A stretch of 64,000 nucleotides of DNA from positions 1 to 64,000 of the forward strand of contig NW_025940693.1 in the NCBI RefSeq assembly GCF_000764305.2, given 5' to 3'. Positions 1-13,117 of the stretch are shown piece after piece. Under the pieces are notes generated by a model. The model was not told where the DNA came from, did not search any database, and saw nothing but the letters and a program-made list of their open reading frames with translations. The first letter of the stretch is position 1. Each line of letters begins with the position of its first letter. The DNA comes from Hyalella azteca. Taxonomy: Eukaryota; Arthropoda; Malacostraca; Amphipoda; Hyalellidae. Made by a program: the position numbers and the translations under genes.

Positions 1-306
1 AAGCATGAGCTGTGTGACAAGCATGAGCTGTGTGACAAGCATGAGCTGTGTGACAAGCATGAGCTGTGTGACAAGCATGAGCTGTGTGACAAGCATGAGC
101 TATGTGACAAGCATGAGCTGTATGACAAGCATGAGCTGTGTGACAAGCATGAGCTGTGCGACAAGCATGAGCTGTGTGACAAGCATGAGCTGTATGACAA
201 GCATGAGCTGTAAGACAAGCATGAGCTGCGTGACAAGCATGAGCTGTGTGACAAGCATAAGCTGTGTGACAAGCATGAGCTGTGTGACAGGCATGAGCTG
301 TGTGAC
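1..306. repeat. 18-bp minisatellite, 17 copies
   Basis: Seventeen head-to-tail copies of an 18-bp unit (aagcatgagctgtgtgac) with scattered substitutions. The array touches the window edge, so its true length is unknown. Because 18 is a multiple of three, the array reads as a six-residue protein repeat (MSCVTS) on the plus strand and a similar one on the minus strand. Nothing else supports coding: no initiation context, no flanking domain, and the frame ends soon after the array does. Confidence 0.97.
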
Positions 307-1140
307 AAGTAATATTGCAGTAATGCCCAACGAAGTAAAAGTGGAAGGTCTTCAATAGTATACTTTAATATTGCGAAAATTTAATTTAATAAGTCGCTGA
401 TGGCAATGGTCTTTACAGTAAATTACTCAAAAATGTTCATACAACATTAAAAAAATATTCAGATTTCCATATAATAATAAAAAATACTAGTATTCAGTAA
501 ATTTCGCAAAACAACATGGTTGCTTGAGATTATTTACAAAGTATTTTACGATCAAACGTGTCCTCTCAACGGGGACAAGATTTTTGGAAAGAGACGACAG
601 TTGCCAAACTGTTCATTGTCTTTCTTTCTGTAAGCGAAATATTTTGATGGCAATTCGAATTTCCATTACATTCTAATTATATTAATAATTTTTCTGAAAA
701 TCATAACAAATACACCTTACTCCTAAAGTTATTTTATAATAACAATGAAAATTCTCCCTCTTACTGTTGTTACCGAATTCTATCATGAGGAAAAATTCTC
801 AATATTTCACCGCATAAATGTACCTACAGAAAAAATCTGTTAGAGTTTCTTACTTCATCATAATGATTTCTGGTTATGTTATCACCGCAATGTGAATTTT
901 ATTGGTGGCCTGGCTACTAAAACTGCCACATCCGAAACTAATTCTAGCGCTGGATAACAGATATGTTGTCTGTGAGTTGCCGTTAGCTTCTTGTGCAGCA
1001 TTTTGCGGTCTAAATTGTGAGCAGTTTTCTAAAGAGTCTCGCTCGTTCGTTTCCACGCGAAAATTCTGATTGCCAGAACTTGGGCTCAACAAAACTGTTT
1101 CCTTGCCAACTCCTGACAACCCCGAGGCGGGAGTGAATAA
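307..1140. other. AT-rich unique DNA, nothing recognised
   Basis: AT-rich sequence with no repeat structure, RNA gene or convincing reading frame. The minus strand holds two overlapping frames of 63 and 81 codons around 874-1201, neither of which resembles a known protein. Confidence 0.6.
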
Positions 1141-1375
1141 CTTGTTTACTGCTTTGCTTCTCTTGTTTACTGCCGCAAGTTGGGTTGTTTACTGACTTCA
1201 CTTATGTTGGTTAGTGCCTTTGCTTCACTTGTTCACTGCCAACACTTTACTTGCTTGCTGCCTTTGATTTGCTTGTTTACTGCCAACACTTGCACTTTGA
1301 TTTACTTGTTTACTGTCTAAAGTTGGGTTGTTTACAACCTTTAATTCGCTTGCACATTGCCTTCAGCTCACTTGT
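1141..1375. repeat. Degenerate repeat around cttgtttactgcc
   Basis: The motif cttgtttactgcc and close variants recur about eight times at irregular spacing (roughly 20-40 bases), interleaved with variants of caacacttgc and aagttgggttgttta. It reads as an old, eroded tandem array. Confidence 0.7.
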
Positions 1376-3225
1376 TTGAATTCACTAAATTAGGTAACTT
1401 AGTGCAAACTGCCTACAGAAGCTTTTTTATGCCTTGACGTGTCTTCTTTGTGGCCTAAATTTCATTTGCCGCGTTTTTTTCTATTAGTCTTTACTACTAA
1501 TAAAACCGTTAATTATTTACTGTTTTAAAATGCATATCTAATTTCACTGTCTCATCTTTTCTCCTTCTGTTTATTTCCGCCAGTCTTATTATATCATTAA
1601 ATCGAATCTGCCTTCAACTCAAACTCACCATTCCACCAAGTTAAGAATTATTTATTACTAAAATTAATCAAAATAATTGTAAAATAAATCTAAGTGGCGT
1701 AACTTGAGAATGTTTCTCCTTGTTGGTCTCTATTCAGTTCTATTTAATTTTATCTTATAAATTGTTATCAAATAATTTAGTGACGTCATCGATTAAGCAT
1801 AATTACAAATTATTGAAGATTTAACGCTCATCAGATACACCTAAGTAAGAAGCTTCTAACTAATTTAGCAGATATAAATTATCAGACATCATAAGTAGAT
1901 AAAAATATAGAATCTCTGTAAATTTCAAATATTTCCTGATAAACCGCCCCACAGTATTTACCTGAATGCTTTTAGTTCTTGTATTTTTATTATGTCCGAT
2001 GAATCGCACTGAGTTTTTTTCCAACGTTCTTATACCAGACAAAATATTCGAAAATGGAGACGAATTGCTGGTTGAATAAATGCATTCCAGTGTTAAAATC
2101 GAAGGCAAATTTCAGTCAAACCGGAAATTGTGAATGAATCTATCGAAATAGTAACAAATATCTAATAAAATCCTACAAGGAAATTTTTATATATATATTA
2201 TATTATATTATATTTTTTACATTTTTAATCATTAATTAATCTAATTTAATATCTATATATTTATATATTATATATTTTTATATATAACAATTAAAACGTA
2301 TTAAAATCTATATGGGCAGTCAAATGAAAAATCTAAATCAAATACCAAACTGAATGAAAAAAGTGGAATATACGCTAAATAACGGAAGAAACGTTGACAC
2401 GTGAGACGCCTGATTACCATATAGAAAGCTCTCGCTTTGATCGCTCTTCAATAAAGAATGTCTCTATGTTCTGCCAGCTTCTGTATCTTCTAATGCAGCC
2501 TGGTCTGTTCCGCTGAAATTCTAATTGCTGAAGATTGGAAAGCTCTAGAGTTTTATATTACAGATCACATTCAACGAGCTGACAAAAAGCCACTAGAACG
2601 GCGTAATCTAACGTCTATAGTTTCCACAGAATATCCCATTTATTCAAGCTTGGTTCATTTTTGAATGAGATGAGGAGCAGTTCCATAGAAATTAAAGACA
2701 ATAAAATACTCAGCTGAAATCAACGGTGGATACGTTGAATGGTGAATAGTGGACAAGATAGCGGTAATTAAAGGATTACTCAGGTTGATTGTATTATATC
2801 GCCTCAATATATCAGACCAAAAATATGAGCTGCTACTCTAGGGTAAAAATTTTTTTAATGCTTTTGAACGGTGATCATATTTAGGGTATGAAAATGCTAA
2901 ATAATTGCTCTTCTTGCAAGGAATGAAAATATTTTTGGCCGGAATCAAAGCATATTCGATAATAACTTATGTTGTTATTAATTAATACGAATCGTCTTGA
3001 TAAAGTAATCTGTGTATCTGCAATCACCATATATATCTCAATACCATCTCTCAATCAGTAAATACTGTTTTGCATTCTTTTGCAGCAGATTTTGTTGCTA
3101 TATGAGTTGTAAATTTTTCTAAAAGGAATTAAATCGGCAATTAAAGGATTATTTGCAGTTTGCATTGCTGGCCAATCCTTCCCAATATCGGCTGTGAAGC
3201 AAGGAAACAATGATATACATTATAC
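1376..3225. other. AT-rich unique DNA with an (AT)n/(TTATA)n tract
   Basis: No gene is visible. The only structure is a low-complexity tract at about 2188-2286 built from tatat and attat runs. Confidence 0.6.
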
Positions 3226-3796
3226 AGATACACGCAAGGACATAAGGATAAACAGATCCAAGCAAGGATACAAGGATATACAGATACAAGCAAGTACACA
3301 AGGATATACAGATACAAGCAAGGATACAAGGATATACAGACACAAGCAAGGATACAAGGATATACAGATACAAGCAAGGATACAAGGATATACAGACACA
3401 AGCAAGGATACAAGGATATACAGATACAAGCAAGGATACAAGGATACACAGATACAAGCAAGTACACAAGGATATACATATACAAGCAAGGATACAAGGA
3501 TACACAGATACAAACAAGGATACAAGGATATACAGATCAGGCAAGGATACAAGGATATCCAGATACAAGCAAGGATGCAAGGATATGCAGATACAAGCAA
3601 GGATACAAGGATATACAGATACAAGCAAGGATACAAGGATATACAGATACAAGCAAGGATACAAGGATACACAGACACAAGCAAGGAGACAAGGATATAC
3701 ATAATACAAAGATACATGTATACGCAGATACAGGCAAGGATACAAGGATACACAGATACAAGCAAGGATACAAGGATACACAGATACAAGCAAGGA
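3226..3796. repeat. 28-bp minisatellite, about 20 copies
   Basis: Tandem copies of a 28-bp unit with the halves agatacaagcaagg and atacaaggatatac. The halves resemble each other, so an older 14-bp unit probably lies beneath it. Since 28 leaves remainder 1 when divided by three and most copies lack stop codons in any frame, reading frames of up to 214 codons run through it on both strands. They cycle through all three phases every 84 bases and are artefacts. Single-base differences and shortened units mark the array as moderately old. Confidence 0.96.
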
Positions 3797-3804
3797 ACTA
3801 AATT

Positions 3805-4010
3805 AATGTCAGAGTAGAAGATACACTCTAGACTTATCCATACTCCAACTGGACGCCGAAGACATCTGTGTTAGAGCTCCAACTTATTAACTGATTATCC
3901 TAAACTGTAAGCCGATATATTCTCACTAAGTATAAGTATCTAATCTGTACTTAACTCGCGCCTCATTTATCATCATTCGGTCACGGCACCCGAACCTGCC
4001 TCAGGTAATT
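3805..4010 (+). mobile_element. 3' fragment of an LTR (same family as 48410-49111)
   Basis: From the motif tcagagtagaagatacac onward this matches the downstream half of the 702-bp solo LTR at 48410-49111 (homologous part about 48863-49060), including the stretches ggacgccgaagacatc and atcctaaactgtaagccg. Similarity fades after cctcaggt. The part upstream of the transcribed region is missing and replaced by the 28-bp minisatellite that ends directly beside it. More diverged than the two copies on the right of the window. Confidence 0.8.
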
Positions 4011-4198
4011 AATAACTAATTAGATACGCCTATAAAGTGCATAGAAAAGCACGGCGTACATACGAGTCGGCGTACGTACATCATTTTTTCAAATGATTTT
4101 TTTTAGTGAAGAAGCATAGGCTTGTAAATTTAGTTGATGAAGGAAGAAAATCATCAATATTGTGCAGGTGCGATGGAATGATGCCAGGTGAAAATGAA

Positions 4199-4370
4199 AA
4201 AATATAACTCACTACTCATTGCAGTGAGTGACAGAGAGCGCATTTTCTCGTCGACGAAAACTTGAGGTTATGGACGGACGGACAGACAGACAGACAGGCA
4301 GACAAACAGACAGACGGACATGGCGAGCACAATAGTGAATTTTTTCCATAAATGAGAAAATGCGCTAAAA
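4199..4370 (-). mobile_element. Helentron-like (HINE-type) element, copy H1
   Basis: On the minus strand this reads agcgcattttctc (4354-4366), then a GTCY microsatellite, then the inverted motif gagaaaatgcgct (4237-4249), then a short palindrome around the tgcagtgagt motif, ending in ttatatttttt. Five further copies exist at 28020, 30221, 50502, 52799 and 56081. The layout matches helentron-associated interspersed elements (the DINE-1 and mini-me type of flies). It has no coding capacity. Confidence 0.85.
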
Positions 4371-5289
4371 AACATTTTTTTCGCAAAACGAGAAAGACTT
4401 TTTGCAAAACGAAGATTTTTGCTAACACTATTTGATGTGTATTGTCGAATATTTTATTTCTAATGCGCGTCTGCAATTCACTTACTTATCACATACTTTC
4501 AGTACGATAAACTAAGTGACTAAGTGGCAAACTTTTCTCTGATTATTCAGTTGTTCGTGGTCCGCGTTAAAACTCACGCCATATTTCGGTACTTTAAATA
4601 GTGTTTTTTATATATTGTACGAAGCTCTGATATTAATTTGTAATATTTATTCTATTAGTTCATAAATTGCAATTTATTGACTAAATTTAATTTATTTGTC
4701 TCTAATTAAGAAAAATATTTTCGTTCAATAAAAGTAAAGAAAAAAGTTTACTGCAGCTCACTAAACTCAATGCGTTTTGAAAATTTGTTATGTTTTGTCA
4801 TTCGAATTGCCTGTTTCACGGACAAATAATCGATTAAGAAACTTAGAGAAATGATGGAAAGCTTGTCCGGACAAAAAGTGTCGTATTTAAAGGAGATAAG
4901 TAATAGTCAATGCAATGTCTAAAATTCTGTGTAAATCCAGCTGGCGAACAACAGAGAATTTTACAACCAAGGCACTGTAGTCCCCTAAAGTAATTTAATT
5001 ATCGTTACATCGGGGTTAGATGTTCGTCAATTGGGAAAACGACAAGGAAACGCAAAAAATGTTAAATTGTCATTCCGCTCAGTATATGAAGAGATAATCA
5101 ATCAATGGGTTCATCAAGCAAATGCGTCTCTACGTTTCTTCATTTCTAGAAAATTTGTCGCTGTATAAAATTATTATATACATTCATGGATGAGTTTATC
5201 ACAGTGCTTAAAGTTTTTATTTCAATGTTGATTTTCAGTTAAAAGAAAATAGAAAAGTTAGCATATTACGATCCCACCGTGGCACAGTA
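4371..5289. other. AT-rich unique DNA, nothing recognised
   Basis: No repeat, reading frame or RNA gene that I can support. Confidence 0.6.
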
Positions 5290-5442
5290 AAATAATATAA
5301 CATAAGAAGATAATATAATAATATAAAACAATAATATTATAAATAAAATAATATAACATAATATAATATAATATAATATAATATAATATAATATAATATA
5401 ATATAATATAATATAATATAATACATTATAATATAATATAAT
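5290..5442. repeat. (ATAAT)n pentanucleotide microsatellite
   Basis: Interrupted at its left end, then about twenty near-perfect copies of ataat up to the start of the unique sequence. Confidence 0.95.
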
Positions 5443-6737
5443 GATTACGTTCGAAGCTCAGCCATCGTTATATTCACTTTTCAGTTTCCTCACATTTAAA
5501 TGTTACTATAGCTGGACCAACGTCTCATTAATTCCTCTCAATATTAAAGCCAAATATAACATTGTTGACTGTTTGTAGCGGAGAAATTCATGATGTTCGA
5601 TATTTGCCACGAATGATTTGGATGTAAAAACCATTTGAAATATTCTGATCCATATACATGCTCCTGCATGGACACAGATTGCACCGACTTTATTTCAGTG
5701 TGTGTTTCAGTGATATTAAAAAATATAATCACACTTATGATCGCTTGCCAGATAGAAGCAAAAGTCGCTTCTACTAAAAGTTTAAAAACTTTAACTAATC
5801 TGTTTTTAATAGTTTACGAACCCCATCTCTCACGTTGCGGAAAGCTAACTTATTTTTATTTTAATCAACTATTAATTTTCATGGCTGAGCGTTTTACCAG
5901 CCATCAAAAACATATAATACGTAATTTCAGAGTGAGCTTTACAATTTTCGCTTATTTATTGACCGCGTGCCAACTTGAGTGCGATTCATAAAATATCATT
6001 CAATTAAAATGAATATCTATAGACGTTGCGAAATTCTTTTCATCTATTTATGCAGTTAAGTAAACACTTTTTTTATTAGTATTTTATCACTTATCATTTC
6101 ATTTAAACACTTTTTAATTTTTATTATTTTATTTCATTATATAGTTTCTAGATAATTCAGCAATTAATCAAGGTATTAAAAATCACATTAATGTCTTTAT
6201 GGAAAACTTTGCTTGAATGATGAACAGGAGACGAATATATAAGTAAATATAACTATTTAAGTATGGAGTATTTACAAGCAAATGTAGTTAATCGTGAACA
6301 GAAATTAAAGTTGAGCAATTAAAAGACACGAAGCAAAGAATTGTGGAATTTAATCACATATTCAACTAACAAACGATTATCAAAACTGATTTTGAGTTGT
6401 ATTTTACTGTTTTCATCAATGATTTTACTGTTTTTTTATTATTAAATTAATTCATGTAGTTAATAGTAACAGCGTAAAACAAAACACGAGATAGTTTAAT
6501 TGCGAAAATTGCGTAATTGTATGTTTATTGCTATTAAGTACAATATTGTAACTTGTGTATTTCAATAAAATGCAATAGTGAAAATTCGTGTAACTTCGCA
6601 AATTTTTAATGTATTTTAAGCGCACTTCAAAACACAAGTTGACATGGAGGCGCAGTTGTTTATGGAACTTCCATATTTTTCATCCATAAATTCTCCATCC
6701 CTGCGCTCCAGCGGAATGCGATAGAAGCATTGCGAAT
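5443..6737. other. AT-rich DNA with one unassigned 118-codon frame
   Basis: A plus-strand frame at 5635-5991 (118 codons, starting MKYSDPYTCSC) is one of the longest non-repeat frames in the window. It has no recognisable domain, no visible splice partners and an AT-rich, irregular residue composition. I take it as chance. The rest shows nothing. Confidence 0.5.
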
Positions 6738-7254
6738 AAATAATATACGTTTAAAATTACTTTTTAAAGACAACACTTCCAAAGAATCCAGTATCTCCAC
6801 ATCTTACAGATGTACAATGAATTTCTCATCTAATTTTCAAAAATTAAAAAATTTTACTTTTCAATTTTTTAATATATATAATTTTTTTAATATATAAATT
6901 TTGTTCAAAATTATTTATTCTGTTAATTGATTCATGCATTGCCTCTGATTTCACACAAGTATGCAAAATTTCAGATCAATTAGACACGTAAAAGTGTGTC
7001 AAATATCAGTTATAAGATTTGTAGCTGACGAAATTATTTTTGCAATTTTTTAATATTGAAAAAAAATTTTTACTTTTCAAAATCATTTATTTTGACATTT
7101 GATTCATGCATTGTCTCCAACTTTAAACAAGTATGCAAAATTTCAGATCGATAGGATAAGTAGAAGTGTGTTAAATTTCGATTACAAGATTTGTACCAGA
7201 CAGACAGACAAACAGACAAACAAGAAGTGAAGTTAAAGAGAAGTGCTGTAAAAA
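6738..7254 (+). mobile_element. GACA-tailed interspersed repeat, copy B1
   Basis: About 515 bp shared with 16169-16659. It starts around taaataatatacg, continues through aaagacaacacttc, and carries two related internal segments (about 6900-7030 and 7077-7195), each with the motif gcaaaatttcagatc and a gatttgta ending. It closes with a gacagacagac run, aagaagtgaagtt and agagaagtgctgtaaaa. The end motif is an imperfect inverted copy of the acaacacttc near the start. No coding capacity. Best described as a nonautonomous element of unknown class. Confidence 0.8.
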
Positions 7255-10200
7255 CTCTGCCAAACTTCCCATCAAACGGGACGGCAATTTCCAAATACGC
7301 TTGTTATTGGCACAATGGAGTCAGTTTAATAGCATAGATGAACATGGCATGAGTCGACAAAGCTGCAAAAAAAGAAAGCATTTGCTGGAGTATATTATGT
7401 TATTTGAAATATATTAAACATACGATTTTCTTTGAATATTAAGCTATATAATGATTCACACTTTGAACGAACAAATATTGATTACGCGCGCTGCTGATTC
7501 TTATTTTTGAAGCTTGGCTTTGTTTTTATGTTAATTCCTGTCGCTTTCATCCATCAATATTTACTCTTTATTTTCGTTCTACATGTGGCATGGTCTACTG
7601 TGTTTTTAATTTTTAAAGACTCAGTTATGAAAGATTTTCAACACCAAGATCTTCTCGAACACTGAAAGAATTGCAGTGTTAGTGTAAAATGAGATGCTGT
7701 GCCGTAAACAAGACCTCTTGTCATGCCAAGTGAAGTAATTACAATACGGTTCAAAATCAAAACTTGTATTACTGCGAGAATAATCCAAGTTTAGATTATG
7801 AACCGTATCTGCGATACCCTTTGTATGTACTTATGTCATTTTAAATTTCAATTTTAAGGGTTATAATTACATTACTGGTACATTTATTTTTTACAATTAA
7901 GCTTAACGTTTATAGCTGTGAATACGGTTGCGGTTCATCACAGTACACATGGCTGGTTTCATTGCAGTGAACAAGGCACTATTCATCGTAGCTACACTAA
8001 CTTCTAGACACTGAAAATTAAAACATATAATCATTAAAATTAGGTCAAAAGAATAATATTCAAAAAACATAAATATTTACGACTCCAAAGTCATGCAAAT
8101 TTGCATACAATCATAAAAATTCCCTATTAGCATTCTTGCAATAATACAATGCAAAAAAGCCGGGTAACTAGAATTTATCAACGTGGACGGGGCAGACAAA
8201 GACATAAGGCAGTAAGCTGCTTTGCAAACCGAAGCTCATAAATAATATTATAAACAATGAACAGGTTTTGGTTTGTTAGATATTCTATCTCAATCAATTA
8301 TTATTCAGTTATAGAGTTCACAGCCAAGCACAACTAACTACATTTACAATTCTTAAAGTGGGAAAAAGACGTTTCGTGAATTAAAAAGAAAGATAAAATA
8401 CTAATTCGAGCTATCAAGAGATACTACAATAAAACTCTGTAAAGAATCGAAGAGGTTATGCACAGGAAAGTATGACGGTGCGAAAATTAATAGCATTTTT
8501 TACGCGATAGTCAATAATTCAACCAGCAATCGGTTTTTCAATATTCATGTCATGTCAACATTGAAGCTACCAATGGATTTACAATCCTAAATCCTTCATA
8601 AACGAGGTAATAAACTATTCCCTTTATACTCGAAAAATGAAACAGAATAATTTCATTCTCTACAAAACCCGATAAAGCGACGTGAAATATTCATTATTCA
8701 TATACCATAACAACAGTGAAGTTGCACGGCGGTCGAGGAGGCATCTAAATAAAAACTTCGTAAGCTCTGTTGACTTGGCCCTCCAGTTGCGATATTCTCA
8801 AGTCTATTCGAGTACAGGATTCTGCACAGTATTTTTCAAGCTGAGTTTTCATCCCGTTCGTTCATGAAATATTTTGTGAGGAATTTCTCATGGCCTCTGA
8901 ATTGTCGAAGATAGTCCGTACAAAATTAACTGATTGATTTTTATAAGGTAGCATCCAGTCGGCGTTGCCGCAGCTGATTGCACTCACGTAGGCTCTGAAC
9001 TTTAGCTTGCGAGGCGTTGCTGAACGCGAAGAATTTTTTGTTTGTTTCGAGTGTTTACAAGAAGATCAACTTTTAATAAGGTGCGGTGTGTGTGAGCTTC
9101 AGTGCAGGATAAGATCAAAATTTGCACGAGTATCAATAGAACGGTTTCAAATTTTATAACTGGAAATTAGCAATGATGATTTCGAAGATCATACATGATT
9201 CATTTTACTCTTAAATGAAAATCATGTTTAACACGTACGGGTTGTGGGCATTATACAATGTACATCAGCCATTATATATTAAACACGGTACAATACACAA
9301 TAAATTCACAGTGTTGCATCCAACACTTTCTCGCTCATTGCGTTACAGGAATTCATATCACTATTTAATTCCTAAAATAAAGAAATTGTACGGTTTGAAC
9401 AGTATTATAAGTTTATATCGTTTACCCGCTGAACAAAGCGTTGCCACGTGATACTCCACGTATAAATTCCGGCCCATTTACCTCGACAGAATTCGTCTAA
9501 TCGGAAGCCAAACAAGGCAGGTTTTCTGTCGGCAAACAATTCAGCGCTCGAAATCGAAGCAGAACACATGGTTTGCTGTAGACAAGCGATTTAAGCCAAT
9601 TATCCAGCGATGCCTGCTTGCTGGTGAAAAAAGAACTTAAAATATATGGTAGTTTATTGAGTAAGAGGAAATATTTGCCTGAACGTTCGAGAGATATATT
9701 GTATTTTCATTCTATAGCTACATTGAGAGGAAAGATCATTTGGTAATGTATGAGCAAATACTGCCAATATTCTAGATTTAACTCTGCTCGTGAAAAAGAA
9801 ATATTCGGAAATTAAACATTTCCAAATGAAACCTTAGAATATTTGTTGGAACAGCGTTCATACTCGGAGTGCCGTGCGAGAACGGTCGAGATTGAAGTCA
9901 ACCGACGATCTAGAATTACTGAAGTAAAATTTTCTTCTATACTAGCATGTCTCGTTTTGCTGCAAAATGTCGATCATGAAGTTTATTTGAAGCACGTGAA
10001 TATTAAAATTTTTCCTCACTTGTAACATAGTCAGTTATTTCTCATACAAACATAGGAGCGTTTACCATTCTCAGGTTAAATAATTCCACATTATAATATA
10101 TATTTTTTCGGACAGGACAGTGCCCCCTGATATATCCGTGATTGCTTTTGATAGTGACGACCATGGAGTTCATTCACTCGCCACTTATTAGTGAATATAT

Positions 10201-11414
10201 GAGTAACAGGCATCCCAAAGCACAAAAAGAATATTGGGGTTTTGTTTGGCCTTATAAATTTGCTACAATTACGGGGCCACGCACGTCATTTCTGTGATCA
10301 TTTTTGGAATGTAAATGCTTATCGGCACGAAGACCGATCAACTCACAGGCAACCACAAAACTGGTCTTAATTCCGTGATTTTTCTCAATAACAGCCGTGA
10401 ACAATTACAAGCCTGCCTACAATTATGCGAGTTAATGCTTCATAGAAACGCTAGAATACTGTATGCTTCTCTGTAATGGAATTGTTGTAGCTGAGTAGTA
10501 ACTGTGAAATTGTTAGGGAATAGTATAAATTTATTCATATTTCTTAGCAACATTTCTCCATTTTCCTTTAGACTTTTCTGTTCCTCAAATTAGGTTTTGT
10601 TTACTTTCAGGATTTTTGTCATTCATATTCTAGACTTTAGCTGGAGGGGACTGTACGGCACAATGCAAATGTAAATAACCAGTGTTTGAAGTAAATGTGT
10701 GATAACTTGACTTTTAAATAATTACCAACTTGCAAGACCGTGCATAACTTACATCTGAGATAGTCCCCCATCAAAATAACGATAAGCGTGAGTCTAAATG
10801 GATTTGGCTTTACATGTTTTGAGACTTCTTTTATCGATGGGGATCTAAGTCATTGTTAAAGCACGATCTGGAAACGACAAATTAGCAGCATTATTCGCTT
10901 AGGATGTGAACGTAAAGAAATTTACGAAAATTATAATATTTTTTTGGCCTTTATAAACTTCCTGCAAGCCATTCGCTATTCATACGGGAAATTCTACTTT
11001 TTTCATCGTGCAATGTTTTCATATTGAAAAATTAAAAAATTGTGAATTTTAGTAAAAACTATGTTAGAAATGTATTAGATGAGGTTTCACCTTACTCTAT
11101 GTGTTATTCAAATCGAAAACCAACATTCAGACATCAGCTAACATATGTTTAAATACGTGTTAATGATAATGTAAGCATACAAAAATGATAAAGTTATTGA
11201 TAAAGATGAACAAGATTAGCGCATGCCGTGTATTTTCGCATGTCTCATCTTTTGCACGTCAGTTGCCGAGATGGCAGGTTATAGTGACCACACACAAGCA
11301 CTGTAAACCATTTTAAGTCAAACCCGCATCACGCCACCAAAAAACGCAAATAAACTTCCCAAACATGCGAAAAACAATTTTAAAATTGCGTAATCTAGAA
11401 TCATCATAAGTTAG
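7255..11414. other. About 4.2 kb of AT-rich unique DNA
   Basis: I see no gene, RNA gene or repeat. A patch of higher GC around 8930-9110 contains a TCAGTGCAGG initiator-like motif but no TATA box and no convincing downstream exon. Small frames at 8682, 9215 and 9843 (60-78 codons) are not recognisable. Confidence 0.55.
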
Positions 11415-11533
11415 AACAATAATTATTCTGTAAGAATAGCTATTCTAAAATAATAGTTATTCTGGAAAATAGTTATTCTGTAACAATAATTATTCTGTAG
11501 CAATAGCTATTCTGTCCAACAATTATTCTGTAA
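11415..11533. repeat. Degenerate short repeat of aataattattctgta
   Basis: About seven irregular copies of a 15-18 base motif (acaataattattctgta and variants such as aatagctattctgta). Each is itself nearly palindromic around taattatt or tagctatt, so the strand could fold into a series of small hairpins. Confidence 0.85.
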
Positions 11534-11870
11534 TTTGCAGGGCAATATCCTCGAGCACGAGATATTTTCTGTGGCACAACTTCCCTATATCGGAAGCTTT
11601 GGCCACGCAGCATTTAATGCATTGACGGATCATGGCGAAAACTCGACCATCACGCGAACCATGGCACCCCATAACAATTATACCATAAAATAAACATTGG
11701 ATGTAAGAGCTGGCATGACAACAAACGATTGAGATAACTGCTGACCGTTGATCGATCGAAGTTTGGCTCTATAAACGTTCGCATTCTGTTGCATAAAGCT
11801 GCGAACTCAAAAACATTAATTGGTCAGATTGTTCCAATATTGACACACTTCCTACGTGTAGCACTGATAC
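11534..11870. other. Unique DNA, nothing recognised
   Basis: No feature seen. Confidence 0.55.
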
Positions 11871-12425
11871 GCTCTTTTCCGGTCACACCTGGGTAAGGAT
11901 GACCCGCACATGAGAAAAAGTGTCTGGATATTTGGACAGTTTCTCATATCTAATAGTGATGAATGAATAGTGTTATTCTCTATATAGTATCACAGTCTTT
12001 TAAGGCCCTTATCCCTGTCACCACTATGTTGATTTTTTATTCTCTGTCGAATATCACTTCGAACAAAGTTAATACTTGCTGAAATTCTGAAAAATTGAAA
12101 TTGATTTAAACCCTAAAAAATTAGTGAATTATAATCTTCATATAGTGAAACACCTTACCGCGCGAGCAGCGTGAGGATATAACTCGGGCAGGCTATTTTA
12201 TCAGACCAAACTGAGTCTGATGACCCACATAAGGGCAAAAAGTGATGAAAAATCGAAACTTATTCAAACCCTGAAAAATTAATGAATTATATTGTTCATA
12301 TAGTGACACATCTTCTTACAGAGTGAGCAGAGTGAGGATGCATCTCAGGCACGCTATTTTATCAGACCAAACTGAGTCTGATGACCCACATAAGGGCAAA
12401 AAGTGTATCACTTTTTGGATAAAGT
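11871..12425. mobile_element. Transposon-like fragments with a 161-bp tandem duplication
   Basis: Two diverged copies lie head to tail (about 12080-12240 and 12241-12403). They share gctattttatcagacc, aaactgagtctgatg and acccacataagggcaaaa at an offset of 161 bp. A further relative of the end motif (gatgacccgcacatgag) lies upstream near 11898. The motif caaactg-x-gtc-x-gatgac recurs at 54910, and a weaker relative lies inside the complete inverted-repeat element at 61071-61240, which suggests one transposon family. No coding sequence. Confidence 0.65.
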
Positions 12426-13117
12426 CTCACTCATTTCTCCTATGATTTCTGTTTATGGCAACATTAATGTGGGTTTATTAATGATGGTGCATCATTAGCG
12501 TCGATAATAGTTGTTTAATATCATTATTTTTTTTAATGATAATAATTAATATAATATATTTATCAATAATAATAAAAGAAAGAAATATACCATGAATAGG
12601 CGAAAATCAACAGTACATTGGAACTCTACATTGATTTTAAAAATATTGGTCAAACGTTAAGGAATTTAATAGTTGAGCGCCAAATTACCAGCAGAGTTTA
12701 TAGGAATACAATTCATCATATTGAAACAGCTAGAGAGCATTGGAATATATTTTATAGCCTAATGTGAATTAAATGCTCATATAAATAAATAGTCCTAATC
12801 ACGTAATTAAATGACCAACTATCATGAAATATTAGAACACCAAACAACGTTTGGTAGACCCTACAGCTCCGTCGTTCCTCCGCCAATCTGTACCCTAAAG
12901 CTCCAAGTCCAGGAGTTACCAAACACCAATTGCTCCACTGCAAGAGCCAACTAATTCAGATAGTTAGCATGCTCCACCTTGTCCAATTAGAGTGACTTAA
13001 TCAAAGTCCATTCTCGTTGCTAACTTTAGCAAGAAGTTACTGCAATTGTCGGAGGCACTTGACGCAATCAATCGCGGCTACAGTTCGCGCTGCCGTGTAC
13101 TAGTCGCTAATTGCGGT
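12426..13117. other. Unique DNA, nothing recognised
   Basis: AT-rich with a short TAATA-rich stretch near 12530-12580. No gene seen. Confidence 0.55.

Noticed and set aside
5..358. 117-codon frame with MSCVTS repeats
   Set aside because: Product of the 18-bp minisatellite, whose length is a multiple of three. No other coding sign.
3149..3817. Frames of 78-214 codons on both strands through the 28-bp array
   Set aside because: The array lacks stops in every phase, so long frames are automatic; the translation repeats every 84 bases.
4199..4370. Helentron-like element as a CRISPR-like or satellite array because of its GACA/GACG run
   Set aside because: The run is a simple tetranucleotide microsatellite inside a defined element with inverted flanking motifs.
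5635..5991. 118-codon frame as a gene
   Set aside because: No recognisable domain, no flanking exons, composition like the surrounding AT-rich DNA.
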